DNA from: a virus
Direction: 5' to 3' (one strand)
Virus record (IMG/VR): IMGVR_UViG_3300050821_016057
Span: 1-64,000 of that record
Length of the DNA: 64,000 bases
The notes under the pieces are model-generated. The model did no database searches. It worked only from the letters and a program-made list of their open reading frames with translations, and was not told where the DNA came from. Position numbers and translations under genes: made by a program. Every line of letters starts with the position of its first letter. Positions within the stretch are counted from its first letter, which is position 1. Below, piece after piece: positions 48,265-56,190 of this stretch.

Positions 48265-48805
48265 GGAGACGTCGGGGGTGGTGGTGGACCGGAAGGTGGA
48301 GGCTAAGCAGCACCCGGTCGAGTTCCCGTCGGCCAACCGGGCCCGGGAGGTGCCGCTGGAGCCCCAGTTCGAGTGGGTGCTCGAGCAGGTGTTCGTCAAG
48401 GACATCCGGGGCGCGTACCAGCGGGTGATCGAGTTCGTGAACCGGAAGGGGGGGCGGACCAAGCTGGACGTGGACGAGGCCAACACACTGCTCAGGAAGG
48501 CGCACGACCTCCTGATGACGGCCAGGCGCGAGCGGTACCGTTGGGAGCTCGACAACAAGGTCGTGTTCGCGGCCTGCTACGAGCGGGCGGTGCTGGACCT
48601 GCAGCGCGAGAAGGCCTCGGGCGAGCGGTCCAAGCAGATCACGGACGCCGACACCGAGAACCGGTTCGCGCTCATGTACCCGGACGAGTGGCGCCACCAG
48701 GAGCTGAAGAAGCGGGAGGTGAAGATCCTGGAGGAGTCGATGGCCAATCTCGTCCAGGTCATGGAGCAGACGTGCAGGAACATGGGCTTGACGGTCAAGC
48801 CGTAG
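48209..48805 (+). CDS. Hypothetical protein with MKKRSE start
   Basis: The 198-residue product begins MKKRSEVGKALEGAQ and is mostly helical, with KDIRGAYQRVIEFVNRKGGR and YERAVLDLQREKASGER. It lies between polymerase and the SSB-like gene. It could be a processivity or loading factor, but no family is recognised. Confidence 0.55.
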   Translation: MKKRSEVGKALEGAQKLVEETSGVVVDRKVEAKQHPVEFPSANRAREVPLEPQFEWVLEQVFVKDIRGAYQRVIEFVNRKGGRTKLDVDEANTLLRKAHDLLMTARRERYRWELDNKVVFAACYERAVLDLQREKASGERSKQITDADTENRFALMYPDEWRHQELKKREVKILEESMANLVQVMEQTCRNMGLTVKP

Positions 48806-48819
48806 GGCAAACGAAGGAA

Positions 48820-48837
48820 CCCAAACCCGGGTTTGGG
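48820..48837. repeat. 18-bp palindrome, copy 13
   Basis: Only 15 nt before ATG 48853; binding here would block the start region itself. Confidence 0.95.
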
Positions 48838-48852
48838 AGAAAGACGACAGAC

Positions 48853-50280
48853 ATGGGTATCGACGATTTCCTCTCGCACCGGTCCAGCGACCGGGGCGCC
48901 TACCTGACCAAGTGGAAGGATGACGGGAAGGTGAACACGTGGATGCACTGCGAGCGGCTGCCGATGGCGGTGTGGCGGCACGGCGGCATCCCCAAGGTGG
49001 TGGTGCTGGAGGACAAGAAGACGGGCGAGTCGGTCCGGCACGTCTGGTCGGGCGAGTACGTGTGCCACGAGGACGAGAGCGTGCTCAAGAAGCAGTACAA
49101 GCTGAACCCGGACGGGTCGCGCGAGGTGCCGCCCGAGTACTGCCCGGACTGCCGGCTGGCCGACTACGCGCGGCGCCTGGTGGGGAGCGGGCGCAAGAGC
49201 TGGATGGACCCGCTGTTTGAGTGGGAGGCGGACGACCCCAAGGAGAACCTGACGCTCACGGCGGGCGGGATCTTCATGTCCAGGAAGGCGTTCGACGAGC
49301 TGGAGCTGGACGAGGACGACACGAAGGAGATGCGGAAGCGGGGCATCGTCATCAAGGACATGTGGAAGCAGAACGTGTTCGCGAAGATGAGCTACCTGTT
49401 CTGCGTGGTGGATGACGCCCACCCGGAGTCGGGCGTCCAGAAGGCGTTCAATCCGCAGTCGCTCGGGGACGCGGTCAAGGACGTGATCGCGGACCGGAGG
49501 GAGTCGCTCGGCCTGGAGGAGGGGGACCCGACTCTCAACCCGTACTGCATCCAGTGGCAGTACCGGGAGAAGGAGAAGAACTTCAAGGACAAGTACCACG
49601 CGCTCGTGATGGAGAAGATCAAGCTGACGAGCGCGGTCGAGCGGCTGATCACCGGGCCGGCCCCCGACATCTCGCGGGACACCCAGCCGTTCAACATCGT
49701 CGAGCACCGGGCGTTCCTGGAGGAGGCGGCGGCGGTCAAGCTGCCGTGGGACCAGATCTTCGACGTCAAGAAGCGGGTGGTCCGGGAGGCCGAGGAGGAG
49801 CCGCGCCCGCCTCGCGCGTCTAAGGCGAAGCCAAAGGAAGACGAGCCCGAGCCCCGGCCGTCCAAGCAGGTGAAGGGGAAGAAGCGGTCGCCTATCCCGG
49901 ATGAGGACGATGAGAACGCGGTGGCGTGCGAGGCCCCGATGGAGAACGGGGAGGAGTGCGGCCGGCCTATGTGGGCGGACGACCTGGACTGCCCGCACTG
50001 CGGGGCCCACTACGACGAGTCGGGTAAGCTGATCGAGAAGGAGAAGCCGAGGGGCAAGCTTCGCAAGCGGAGCGAGGCGGCGGAACCCGAGGAGGAGAAG
50101 CCGGCTGCCAGGGCGTCCAAGAAGGCCAAGCCGGCGCCCGATCCCGAGCCGAGCAAGCCCATGCGCGAGCCCGGGGACGACTCGGAGGAGGACGACGATC
50201 CGTTGCCTTTTGCTTGGTGTGAGGTCGGCCCCGGGGAACGTTGGAATGCGGAGCGGTTGCCGCGGTGGTTGCGCGGATGA
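48853..50280 (+). CDS. Possible single-stranded DNA-binding protein with C-terminal tag
   Basis: The 475-residue product has Cys in its N-terminal half (MHC, VCHE, CPDC), a mixed core to about residue 310, then a long Lys/Glu/Pro-rich linker with a second zinc-ribbon pattern (CEAPMENGEECGRPMW, CPHCG), KLRKRSE, an acidic stretch and the end FAWCEVGPGERWNAERLPRWLRG-type tail. Position between polymerase and recombinase and an acidic tail resemble gp32-type proteins, but this is a hypothesis. The tail matches the tail-block gene at 24963. Confidence 0.45.
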   Translation: MGIDDFLSHRSSDRGAYLTKWKDDGKVNTWMHCERLPMAVWRHGGIPKVVVLEDKKTGESVRHVWSGEYVCHEDESVLKKQYKLNPDGSREVPPEYCPDCRLADYARRLVGSGRKSWMDPLFEWEADDPKENLTLTAGGIFMSRKAFDELELDEDDTKEMRKRGIVIKDMWKQNVFAKMSYLFCVVDDAHPESGVQKAFNPQSLGDAVKDVIADRRESLGLEEGDPTLNPYCIQWQYREKEKNFKDKYHALVMEKIKLTSAVERLITGPAPDISRDTQPFNIVEHRAFLEEAAAVKLPWDQIFDVKKRVVREAEEEPRPPRASKAKPKEDEPEPRPSKQVKGKKRSPIPDEDDENAVACEAPMENGEECGRPMWADDLDCPHCGAHYDESGKLIEKEKPRGKLRKRSEAAEPEEEKPAARASKKAKPAPDPEPSKPMREPGDDSEEDDDPLPFAWCEVGPGERWNAERLPRWLRG

Positions 50281-50324
50281 AGTGCTGTCCCGCGCACCAC
50301 GGGCTCCACCATCGAAAGAAGTAG
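50277..50324 (+). CDS. Possible 15-residue peptide
   Basis: ATG 50277 overlaps the previous stop (ATGA). It encodes MKCCPAHHGLHHRKK, rich in Cys and His. It may be only a translation bridge. Confidence 0.25.
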   Translation: MKCCPAHHGLHHRKK

Positions 50325-50334
50325 CGGCATAAGG
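50324..50334 (+). promoter_or_regulatory. Early-type promoter motif GCGGCATAAGG
   Basis: CATAAG at 50328-50333, 23 nt before ATG 50357. Confidence 0.5.
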
Positions 50335-50356
50335 GGCTGAACCGAGGGAGACGAGA

Positions 50357-51529
50357 ATGGCCAGGAAGCCGGTGCGGTCGAGCAAGAGGGGGGCGCGGGA
50401 GTTGACCGCGCTTCAGGAGGTCAGGCAGGCGTTCGCCGGGTTCCGCCCGGCGAGCGAGGTGCTGACCGAGGTCAGGGCCGTCCCGACTTGCTTCATCCAG
50501 GTCGACCACGCGCTCAAGGTCGGCGGCTGGCCGATCGAGCGGTTCACGCTCGTCCACGGCCCGAGCAACCACGGCAAGACCCTCTTCTGCGCCGGGCTGG
50601 TGATGTCGTTCCTGCGCCGCGGCGGGCAGGCGCTCTGGCTGGACGCGGAGCGGACCAGCCCGATCACGTGGTTTCGCACGCTGATGGGCGAGTGGGCGGA
50701 CTCGGCCGACTTCCACGCGCAGCGGCCCGACACCTACGAGGGGGTGATCGCGGACGTGCGCAACTACCTGAACGCGGTCATCCGGCTGAAGCAGGAGGGG
50801 AAGATGGACCGGGACCGACCGGTCATCCTGGTGTGCGACAGCCTGAGGAAGCTGGTGCCCAAGAACATGATGAAGGAGATCCTGGAGGCCGAGAAGCAGG
50901 CGACCGAGTCCGGGATCAAGGGCGGTCAGGACCGGTCGGGACAGCTGCGGGCCAAGATGAACGCGGCGTGGATGGACGAGCTGGTGCCGCTGCTCGAGAA
51001 GGCGGGCGGGGTGATGGTGGCGATCGCCAGGGAGATGCAGGACCCGGACGCCGACCCGATGAGCCGGAAGTGGGGGAACGACTACAAGATCGGCGGGGGC
51101 GGGGCGATCTACTTCGACAGCTCGGTGGTGGCCCGGGTCGAGCGGGCCTCGTTCGTCAGCCACGGCGAGCAGAAGGACAAGCGGGTCTACGGGGAGCGCC
51201 ACCGGGTGACGATCAAGAAGACCAAGGTGGCGGCCAAGGACGACAAGGTGCAGGTGGGGTACTTCCACTCGAGCAACGGCAAGCTGGTGCCCGAGGGGTT
51301 CGACCGGGCCCGGGACGTGCTCGAGCTGGCGATCCGGTTCGGGATCGTCCGGCTGGCGGGCGCCAACTACTCGCATGCTGGGAGGAAGATCGCGTCGGGC
51401 GCGCACAACGCGGTCGTGCAGCTGACCGACAGCCCGGACTGGCTGGACGAGATCGAGGCGGAGGCGCGCGAGCAGCTGGGCGCGCACAAGCCGCCCGAGG
51501 AGAACGAAGTCACCGGGGAGGTGGAGTGA
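50357..51529 (+). CDS. RecA/UvsX-like recombinase
   Basis: The 390-residue protein has Walker A GPSNHGKT near residue 68, a strand LWLDAERTSP that fits the RecA catalytic Glu region, Walker B VILVCDSLRKL near 156 and an L2-like loop followed by GGGGAIYFDSSVVARVERA. These match RecA-type recombinases as in phage UvsX. It should form filaments on single-stranded DNA for strand exchange, working with the SbcCD-like pair next to it. The acidic end is typical. The stop overlaps the next ATG. Confidence 0.8.
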   Translation: MARKPVRSSKRGARELTALQEVRQAFAGFRPASEVLTEVRAVPTCFIQVDHALKVGGWPIERFTLVHGPSNHGKTLFCAGLVMSFLRRGGQALWLDAERTSPITWFRTLMGEWADSADFHAQRPDTYEGVIADVRNYLNAVIRLKQEGKMDRDRPVILVCDSLRKLVPKNMMKEILEAEKQATESGIKGGQDRSGQLRAKMNAAWMDELVPLLEKAGGVMVAIAREMQDPDADPMSRKWGNDYKIGGGGAIYFDSSVVARVERASFVSHGEQKDKRVYGERHRVTIKKTKVAAKDDKVQVGYFHSSNGKLVPEGFDRARDVLELAIRFGIVRLAGANYSHAGRKIASGAHNAVVQLTDSPDWLDEIEAEAREQLGAHKPPEENEVTGEVE

Positions 51530-52269
51530 TGAAGATGCTCCTCACCTCCGACTGGCACGCCGACGCCAAAACCCTGGGCAGGTCCAGGTTCGGGGACGTG
51601 GACCGGGCGGTCCGGCAGACCGTGGACGCGGCGATCGAGCGGCGGGTGGACTGCTGGTGCTTCCTGGGCGACCTCTGCGACCCGGACAGCGGGAGTGCGG
51701 CGTTCCGGTCGGTCGAGCTGGCGGTGAGCACGGCGATGGAGTTGAGCCGGGCCGGCATCATCAACATCTGGGTGGCGGGTAACCACGACGTGATCGAGGA
51801 CGGGTCGGGCGACACGACGCTGAGCCCGCTGCGCCCGCTTTACATGGAGGGGTCGTTCACCAAGCTGTTCGAGCGGCCCGGCCACCACATGCTCGCACCC
51901 GGCTACCCGGAAGGGGTGACCGTGCACGCGCTCCCCTACACGGCGACCAGCCACCCCTACAGCCCGGCCGGGGAGTTCGACGGGGTGGACCTGCGCAGGG
52001 GCAGGCACGTCGTGCTCGCCCACCTGATGGTCCGGGGGGTGGAGCCGGGCGAGGAGACGAACGAGATGCCGCGGGGCCGGGACGTCGTGTTCCCGCGGGA
52101 CCTGTTCCCGACCGACATGTCGTGCGTCCAACTGGCGAACGGGCACTACCACCGCCAGCAGGTCCACGAGGTGTCGGGGCGGCGGCCCGTCCTGATCCCG
52201 GGGGCGGCGGCCCGGTTCACGTTCGGGGAGGGGCAGAACCTACCCGGCTACATGATCGTGGAGGTCTGA
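51529..52269 (+). CDS. SbcD/Mre11-like nuclease subunit
   Basis: ATG 51529 overlaps the preceding stop. The 246-residue product has calcineurin-type phosphoesterase motifs: SDWHAD at 7, FLGDLCD near 44, VAGNHD near 83, AHLMVRG near 162 and NGHYHR near 203. These are the metal ligands of the SbcD/Mre11/T4 gp47 family. With the SbcC-like ATPase at 52770 it should process DNA ends for recombination. Confidence 0.85.
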   Translation: MKMLLTSDWHADAKTLGRSRFGDVDRAVRQTVDAAIERRVDCWCFLGDLCDPDSGSAAFRSVELAVSTAMELSRAGIINIWVAGNHDVIEDGSGDTTLSPLRPLYMEGSFTKLFERPGHHMLAPGYPEGVTVHALPYTATSHPYSPAGEFDGVDLRRGRHVVLAHLMVRGVEPGEETNEMPRGRDVVFPRDLFPTDMSCVQLANGHYHRQQVHEVSGRRPVLIPGAAARFTFGEGQNLPGYMIVEV

Positions 52270-52270
52270 G

Positions 52271-52768
52271 GTGGCGAGGAAGAAGAAGGACTTGGGCCCG
52301 ATAAAGATCCGGCCGTTCGGGGACTTGGTTATCGCAGCTGAAGTGCCGTTCCCAAACCCGGGTTTGGGGGCGAGAGTTCCCGCGTGGGGAGCGTTCGAGC
52401 TGGTGGGGTTTGACACCCCGCTCGCGCTGACGATCGGGAAGGACAGCGTGATGTGGGTCGATTCCGAGTCGTGGCTGTCGACCCCCCCGAGTCTCGGTGG
52501 CGCGTACGTGAGGATCGACCCGCCCGCATGGGCGACCGACGAGCAGGTGGAGCGGGCCCGGTTCCTGGTCGCGCAGGCCGGGGCGTGCGCGGTGAGGGTG
52601 CTGCCCCGCCCCAGGGCGGCCCCGATGGTCCGGGAGGCCCGGGAGCCCGCCCGGGCCCGGGAGACCCTCAGGGAGGCCGTCCTGGCGGTCAGCGGGGGGG
52701 TGGCGTCGAGCGACCGGGCCGCGCTGGACCGGGTGGTCGAGGGAGTGCTGGGAAAGGTGGGTCTTTAA
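52271..52768 (+). CDS. Hypothetical protein between SbcD and SbcC, palindrome in frame
   Basis: GTG 52271, one base after the SbcD stop, starts a 165-residue product. Residues 28-33 are PNPGLG, encoded by palindrome copy 14. The central part has strands (PLALTIGKDSVMWVDSE) and the C-terminal half is helical. It is inserted between two genes whose products normally form one complex. Function is unknown. Confidence 0.5.
   Translation: MARKKKDLGPIKIRPFGDLVIAAEVPFPNPGLGARVPAWGAFELVGFDTPLALTIGKDSVMWVDSESWLSTPPSLGGAYVRIDPPAWATDEQVERARFLVAQAGACAVRVLPRPRAAPMVREAREPARARETLREAVLAVSGGVASSDRAALDRVVEGVLGKVGL
52351..52368. repeat. 18-bp palindrome, copy 14 (inside a gene)
   Basis: Read in frame as PNPGLG, 80 nt after the start codon. 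Confidence 0.95.
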
Positions 52769-52769
52769 G

Positions 52770-54716
52770 GTGCATGTGTCGCTGCTGCGGTTCTCGAACT
52801 GGAAGTGCTTCGCGGGTGAGCAGGAGGTCCGGCTGAAGCCGCTCGCCTACTCGGTGGTGGCCCGCCGGGTCGGGGAGGAGGAGCGGTCGAACTGGGGCGG
52901 CAAGACCACGTTCCTCCGGGGCGTCCACTTCCTGCTGTTCGGCGAGCACGGGGAGGCGACCGAAGACGGGTGGATCACGCGCGGGGAGGACGCGGGCGAG
53001 GTGGCCGGGCAGCTGTCGGACGGGTCCAGGCAGCTGTTCGTCCAGCGGCAGAGACGGCGGGGCAAGAGCACACAGTTGTTGGTCCGCGAGCTGCCGGACG
53101 GTCCGCCCATGAAGGGGGACGAGGCGCAGCGGTTCCTGGACGGGTTGGTGGGGATGGGCCGGGAGGACTTCCAGGCCACCTGCTACTTCGAGCAGCGGCA
53201 GATGGCCCGGCTGGTGCTGGCCCGCCCGCAGGAGCGGATGGACGTGATCGCGGCGTGGATGCGCCTCGGGCAGCTGGTCGAGGGCGAGGAGCTGGTGCGC
53301 AAGGAGCTGGGGGACGCCAGCTACGCGCTGCTTACTGAGCGGTCACGGCTGCAGGACGAGGAGCGGAAGATCGCCAACCTGCTGGGAGAGCGGGACCGCA
53401 CCCAGCTGGTCGGGGAGTCGGGGTTGGCGGACGTGGGGCTGCTCCGCGCGCGGGACGAGTACGAGGAGGCGCTGCAGCGGGCGGAGGCGGGCCGGCTGGC
53501 GGCGGGCACGCGGGTCCGGGTGGAGAGCTACGAGCGGATCGCCCGGGAGGGGAGGGAGCTGGCCGAGCGGCTCAAGGGGATGGACCTCGAGCAGCTGGCC
53601 CGGGCCGAGCAGCAGATCGAGGGATTGGTCAGGGCGGCGGCGGCCGACCTGGGCTCGGCCAAGCAGGAGGCGACGGAGCGGCGCAGGGTCGCGCTCGGTC
53701 AGTTCGACGGCCGGTGCCCGGTCGCGGGGGTGACGTGCCCGGTCAAGGACGACATCAACAACCAGGGGGTGCGGTCCAGGAAGGCGCTGGAGGTGGCGGC
53801 CCAGAACGTGGCCAGGGAGGAGGGCGCGTACAACGAGGTGGTGGCCCGGCTGACCCCGGCGAAGGCGGCCCACCAGGAGGCGCTGCGGCTCAAGGCGAGG
53901 ATCGACACGCTGCGCGAGCAGATCGAGCCGTTCCACCGCGAGTACCGGAGGGCGAGGGAGCAGACGCCGGTCGACATGGAGGCGCTCAACCGGGAGGTGA
54001 GCGGTTGCCTCCAGCGGGTGTCCGAGGCCGAGCGGGTGGTGGGCGCGCTCCAGCGCGGGCTGGCCGAGCTGGACCGGGCGCTGGCCGAGCGGGAGCGACT
54101 GCGGGGCGTGGTGGCCGGGATGGAGGCGGCGTGCGCCACCCACCGGGAGGCCGCGCTGGTGTTCGGCAAGCAGGGGGCGCAGCGGAGGGTGGCCGAGCTG
54201 GCGCTGCGCGGCATCGAGGACGGGGCGAACGCGATGCTGCGCGAGTGCGGGATCGACCTGTCGGTGGAGGTCCGTTGGAGCCGGGAGGGGCAGGGGCTGG
54301 CCAAGGCGTGCGACGCGTGCGGGAGCCCGTTCCCGGCGAGCGCCCGGGTGAAGCGGTGCGAGCGGTGCGGGGCCGAGCGCGGCCAGCTGACCGTGAACCG
54401 GCTGGAGCTCGACTTGTCCGACCGGAGCGGGGCGGCCGAGGACCTGGCGGGCGCGGCCATCCAGCTGTCGGCCAGCGCGTGGCTGCGGGGCGAGCGGGCG
54501 AGCGGCTGGGGGACGGCGCTGCTGGACGAGCCTTTCGGCCAGTTGGACGCGGCGAACCGGCGGGCGTTCGCCACCCACCTGGCGGCGATGCTGCGGGGCC
54601 GGTACGGGTTCGAGCAGGCGCTGGTGGTCAGCCATACCGCCGACACCACCCACATGCTGCCCGGTCGAATCGAGATCACCAACGACGGGGGGCGCGCTAC
54701 CGTCAGGGTGGCATGA
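52770..54716 (+). CDS. SbcC/Rad50-like ATPase
   Basis: GTG 52770 starts a 648-residue protein. The N-terminus RFSNWKCFAGEQEVRLKPL is typical; Walker A is NWGGKTT near 41; coiled-coil arms flank CPVAGVTCPV near 316, which is the zinc hook; a second Cys set (CDACGSPF, CERCG) is near 514; the end has the Walker B LLDEPFGQLD near 584 and a VVSHTAD motif. It is a Rad50/SbcC/T4 gp46 type ATPase. The arms are short. The extra zinc ribbon between arm and head is uncommon. Confidence 0.85.
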   Translation: MHVSLLRFSNWKCFAGEQEVRLKPLAYSVVARRVGEEERSNWGGKTTFLRGVHFLLFGEHGEATEDGWITRGEDAGEVAGQLSDGSRQLFVQRQRRRGKSTQLLVRELPDGPPMKGDEAQRFLDGLVGMGREDFQATCYFEQRQMARLVLARPQERMDVIAAWMRLGQLVEGEELVRKELGDASYALLTERSRLQDEERKIANLLGERDRTQLVGESGLADVGLLRARDEYEEALQRAEAGRLAAGTRVRVESYERIAREGRELAERLKGMDLEQLARAEQQIEGLVRAAAADLGSAKQEATERRRVALGQFDGRCPVAGVTCPVKDDINNQGVRSRKALEVAAQNVAREEGAYNEVVARLTPAKAAHQEALRLKARIDTLREQIEPFHREYRRAREQTPVDMEALNREVSGCLQRVSEAERVVGALQRGLAELDRALAERERLRGVVAGMEAACATHREAALVFGKQGAQRRVAELALRGIEDGANAMLRECGIDLSVEVRWSREGQGLAKACDACGSPFPASARVKRCERCGAERGQLTVNRLELDLSDRSGAAEDLAGAAIQLSASAWLRGERASGWGTALLDEPFGQLDAANRRAFATHLAAMLRGRYGFEQALVVSHTADTTHMLPGRIEITNDGGRATVRVA

Positions 54717-54940
54717 CCACCCACGACTGGTACGGGATCGCCGTCTACTGCGTGGTGTTCGTCGTGCACTTCTACTCGTGGGCGGACGGGGCCAAGAAGG
54801 GGTACCGGCTGGCGCTCAAGCACGTGGGCGACGAGCACGCGCGCGACCTGCGGGGCATGTTCCGGTGGGAGGTGCCCCGGACCCCCTGGGAGATCGTGGA
54901 GAAGTTGATGGCCGAAGACCTCGTGGACCGTGGGCGATGA
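54713..54940 (+). CDS. Small membrane-anchored protein
   Basis: ATG 54713 overlaps the SbcC stop. The 75-residue product has one hydrophobic segment near residues 7-22 (YGIAVYCVVFVVHFYSW) and a charged C-terminal part (HVGDEHARDLRGMFRWEVP). It overlaps the next gene by 11 nt. Function is unknown. Confidence 0.5.
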   Translation: MTTHDWYGIAVYCVVFVVHFYSWADGAKKGYRLALKHVGDEHARDLRGMFRWEVPRTPWEIVEKLMAEDLVDRGR

Positions 54941-55547
54941 GTTCGACCCGGATTGCCCCGAGGACCGGGTGGACGGCGGCGCCTGGTACGGGTGGTGGGC
55001 GGTGAGGGGACCCAAACCCGGGTTTGGGGTCGGGCCGGCCGTGCTGGGCCTGGACCTGTCGCTGCGCGGGGCGGGGGCGGTGGTGCTGCCGGGCTGCTGG
55101 GACCCGTCCCGCCCCAACGCCGGGGTGGTGGCGCACCGGTTCACCGAGGAGGGTCGGCTGGAGGGGAGGGAGCGGCAGGCGGCGATCGTCCGGGGGGTGT
55201 GGCGGCTGGCCGTCCAGCAGGCGGTCAAGTGGGCGTTCGTGGAGGAGCACTCGTTCAGCAAGGGGCTGATGAAGCACGCGTACGCGCGGGCCGAGCTGGT
55301 GGGGGCGGTCAAGAACGACCTCTGGTCGCAGCTGGGGATCGAGGTCGTGCCCGTGGTGGCGAGCAGCGCGCGCAAGCTCCTGTTCGGCCCGCAGCGGCGG
55401 ATGACTTCCCGTGAGTGGAAACAGTTCATCCAGGCCGGCTTCGGGGACATGGGGCTCGACCTGCCCGACGAGGACACCCGGGACGCGATGGTGGTGGCGA
55501 ACGCGGGCCGGCACGTCCGCGGACTGGTCTGCCTGTCCGCGGGGTGA
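54930..55547 (+). CDS. RuvC-like Holliday-junction resolvase, palindrome in frame
   Basis: GTG 54930 gives 205 residues; GTG 55041 would give a shorter form that begins at the conserved core. VLGLDLSLRGAG near residue 38 carries the first catalytic Asp of RuvC-fold nucleases, FVEEHSFSKG near 105 the Glu, and DEDTRDAMVVAN near 180 the last Asp pair. It should resolve recombination intermediates next to the SbcCD and RecA-like genes. Residues 28-33 (PKPGFG) come from palindrome copy 15. Confidence 0.7.
   Translation: MGDEFDPDCPEDRVDGGAWYGWWAVRGPKPGFGVGPAVLGLDLSLRGAGAVVLPGCWDPSRPNAGVVAHRFTEEGRLEGRERQAAIVRGVWRLAVQQAVKWAFVEEHSFSKGLMKHAYARAELVGAVKNDLWSQLGIEVVPVVASSARKLLFGPQRRMTSREWKQFIQAGFGDMGLDLPDEDTRDAMVVANAGRHVRGLVCLSAG
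55011..55028. repeat. 18-bp palindrome, copy 15 (inside a gene)
   Basis: Read in frame as PKPGFG, 81 nt after GTG 54930. If the resolvase starts at GTG 55041, it lies upstream instead. Confidence 0.95.
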
Positions 55548-55573
55548 CGGGAGACTCGCGCGGGCGAGTTTGG

Positions 55574-55583
55574 TGACATAAGG
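55574..55583 (+). promoter_or_regulatory. Early-type promoter motif, variant TGACATAAGG
   Basis: CATAAG at 55577-55582 without the GCGG before it, 20 nt upstream of ATG 55603; GGAGG lies between. Confidence 0.4.
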
Positions 55584-55602
55584 TTCTTGCTGGAGGAACG
55601 CG

Positions 55603-56154
55603 ATGGCTAAGTCGGGACTGTCGATGTGGGCTGAGCGCGGTGGATACTCCGCCGAGGATCGTCGCGTCGGTTCCAGGATGCGCGCGGGCATCCAGCGGGA
55701 GGAGCGGGAGGCCGCCGCCAGGGACGCGTCCGGGGAGAAACCCAAGGAACCCACCCCGCAGGAGCGGGCGGATAAACACGCCGCGGAGTCCAACAGGCTG
55801 CGGGGCATCGCCGCGGCCAAGTTGGCCTCGGGCGGCAAATACGCGGAGGAGGACAGCGAGAACGTGAACCGGCTGGCCCACGAGGAGAGGCAGAAGGCGG
55901 AGGCCTGGAAGTCAACGGTCGCGGCGAACAGCGCCAGCGAGAAGGCCCGCGACAGTGGCACCCGGGACGACCACGCGAGCGCGGCGGCCGCGCACGACAC
56001 CGCCAAGTCCCAGCACGCTCAGTTGAACACGACTGCGCCGGCCAGCGCGCAGCAGGAGAAGGTCCACAGGCAGGCGGCGGCCGAGCACCGCGCCAAGTCC
56101 GCGGGCGGGGACGACCACCCGCGGGACGACCACGGGCGGTTCGCCGCCAAGTAG
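55603..56154 (+). CDS. Hypothetical Ala/Glu/Lys-rich protein ending RDDHGRFAAK
   Basis: The 183-residue product has a strongly hydrophilic, helical composition (EREAAARDASGEKPKE; NRLAHEERQKAEAWKS) and the end DDHPRDDHGRFAAK. A PRD..GRFA end is seen in many phage proteins, often head-related, but this one lies in the replication block. Function is unknown. Confidence 0.55.
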   Translation: MAKSGLSMWAERGGYSAEDRRVGSRMRAGIQREEREAAARDASGEKPKEPTPQERADKHAAESNRLRGIAAAKLASGGKYAEEDSENVNRLAHEERQKAEAWKSTVAANSASEKARDSGTRDDHASAAAAHDTAKSQHAQLNTTAPASAQQEKVHRQAAAEHRAKSAGGDDHPRDDHGRFAAK

Positions 56155-56190
56155 TCAAAGCGTGTTAGAGCTTGTGCCTCGGAGGCGCGA

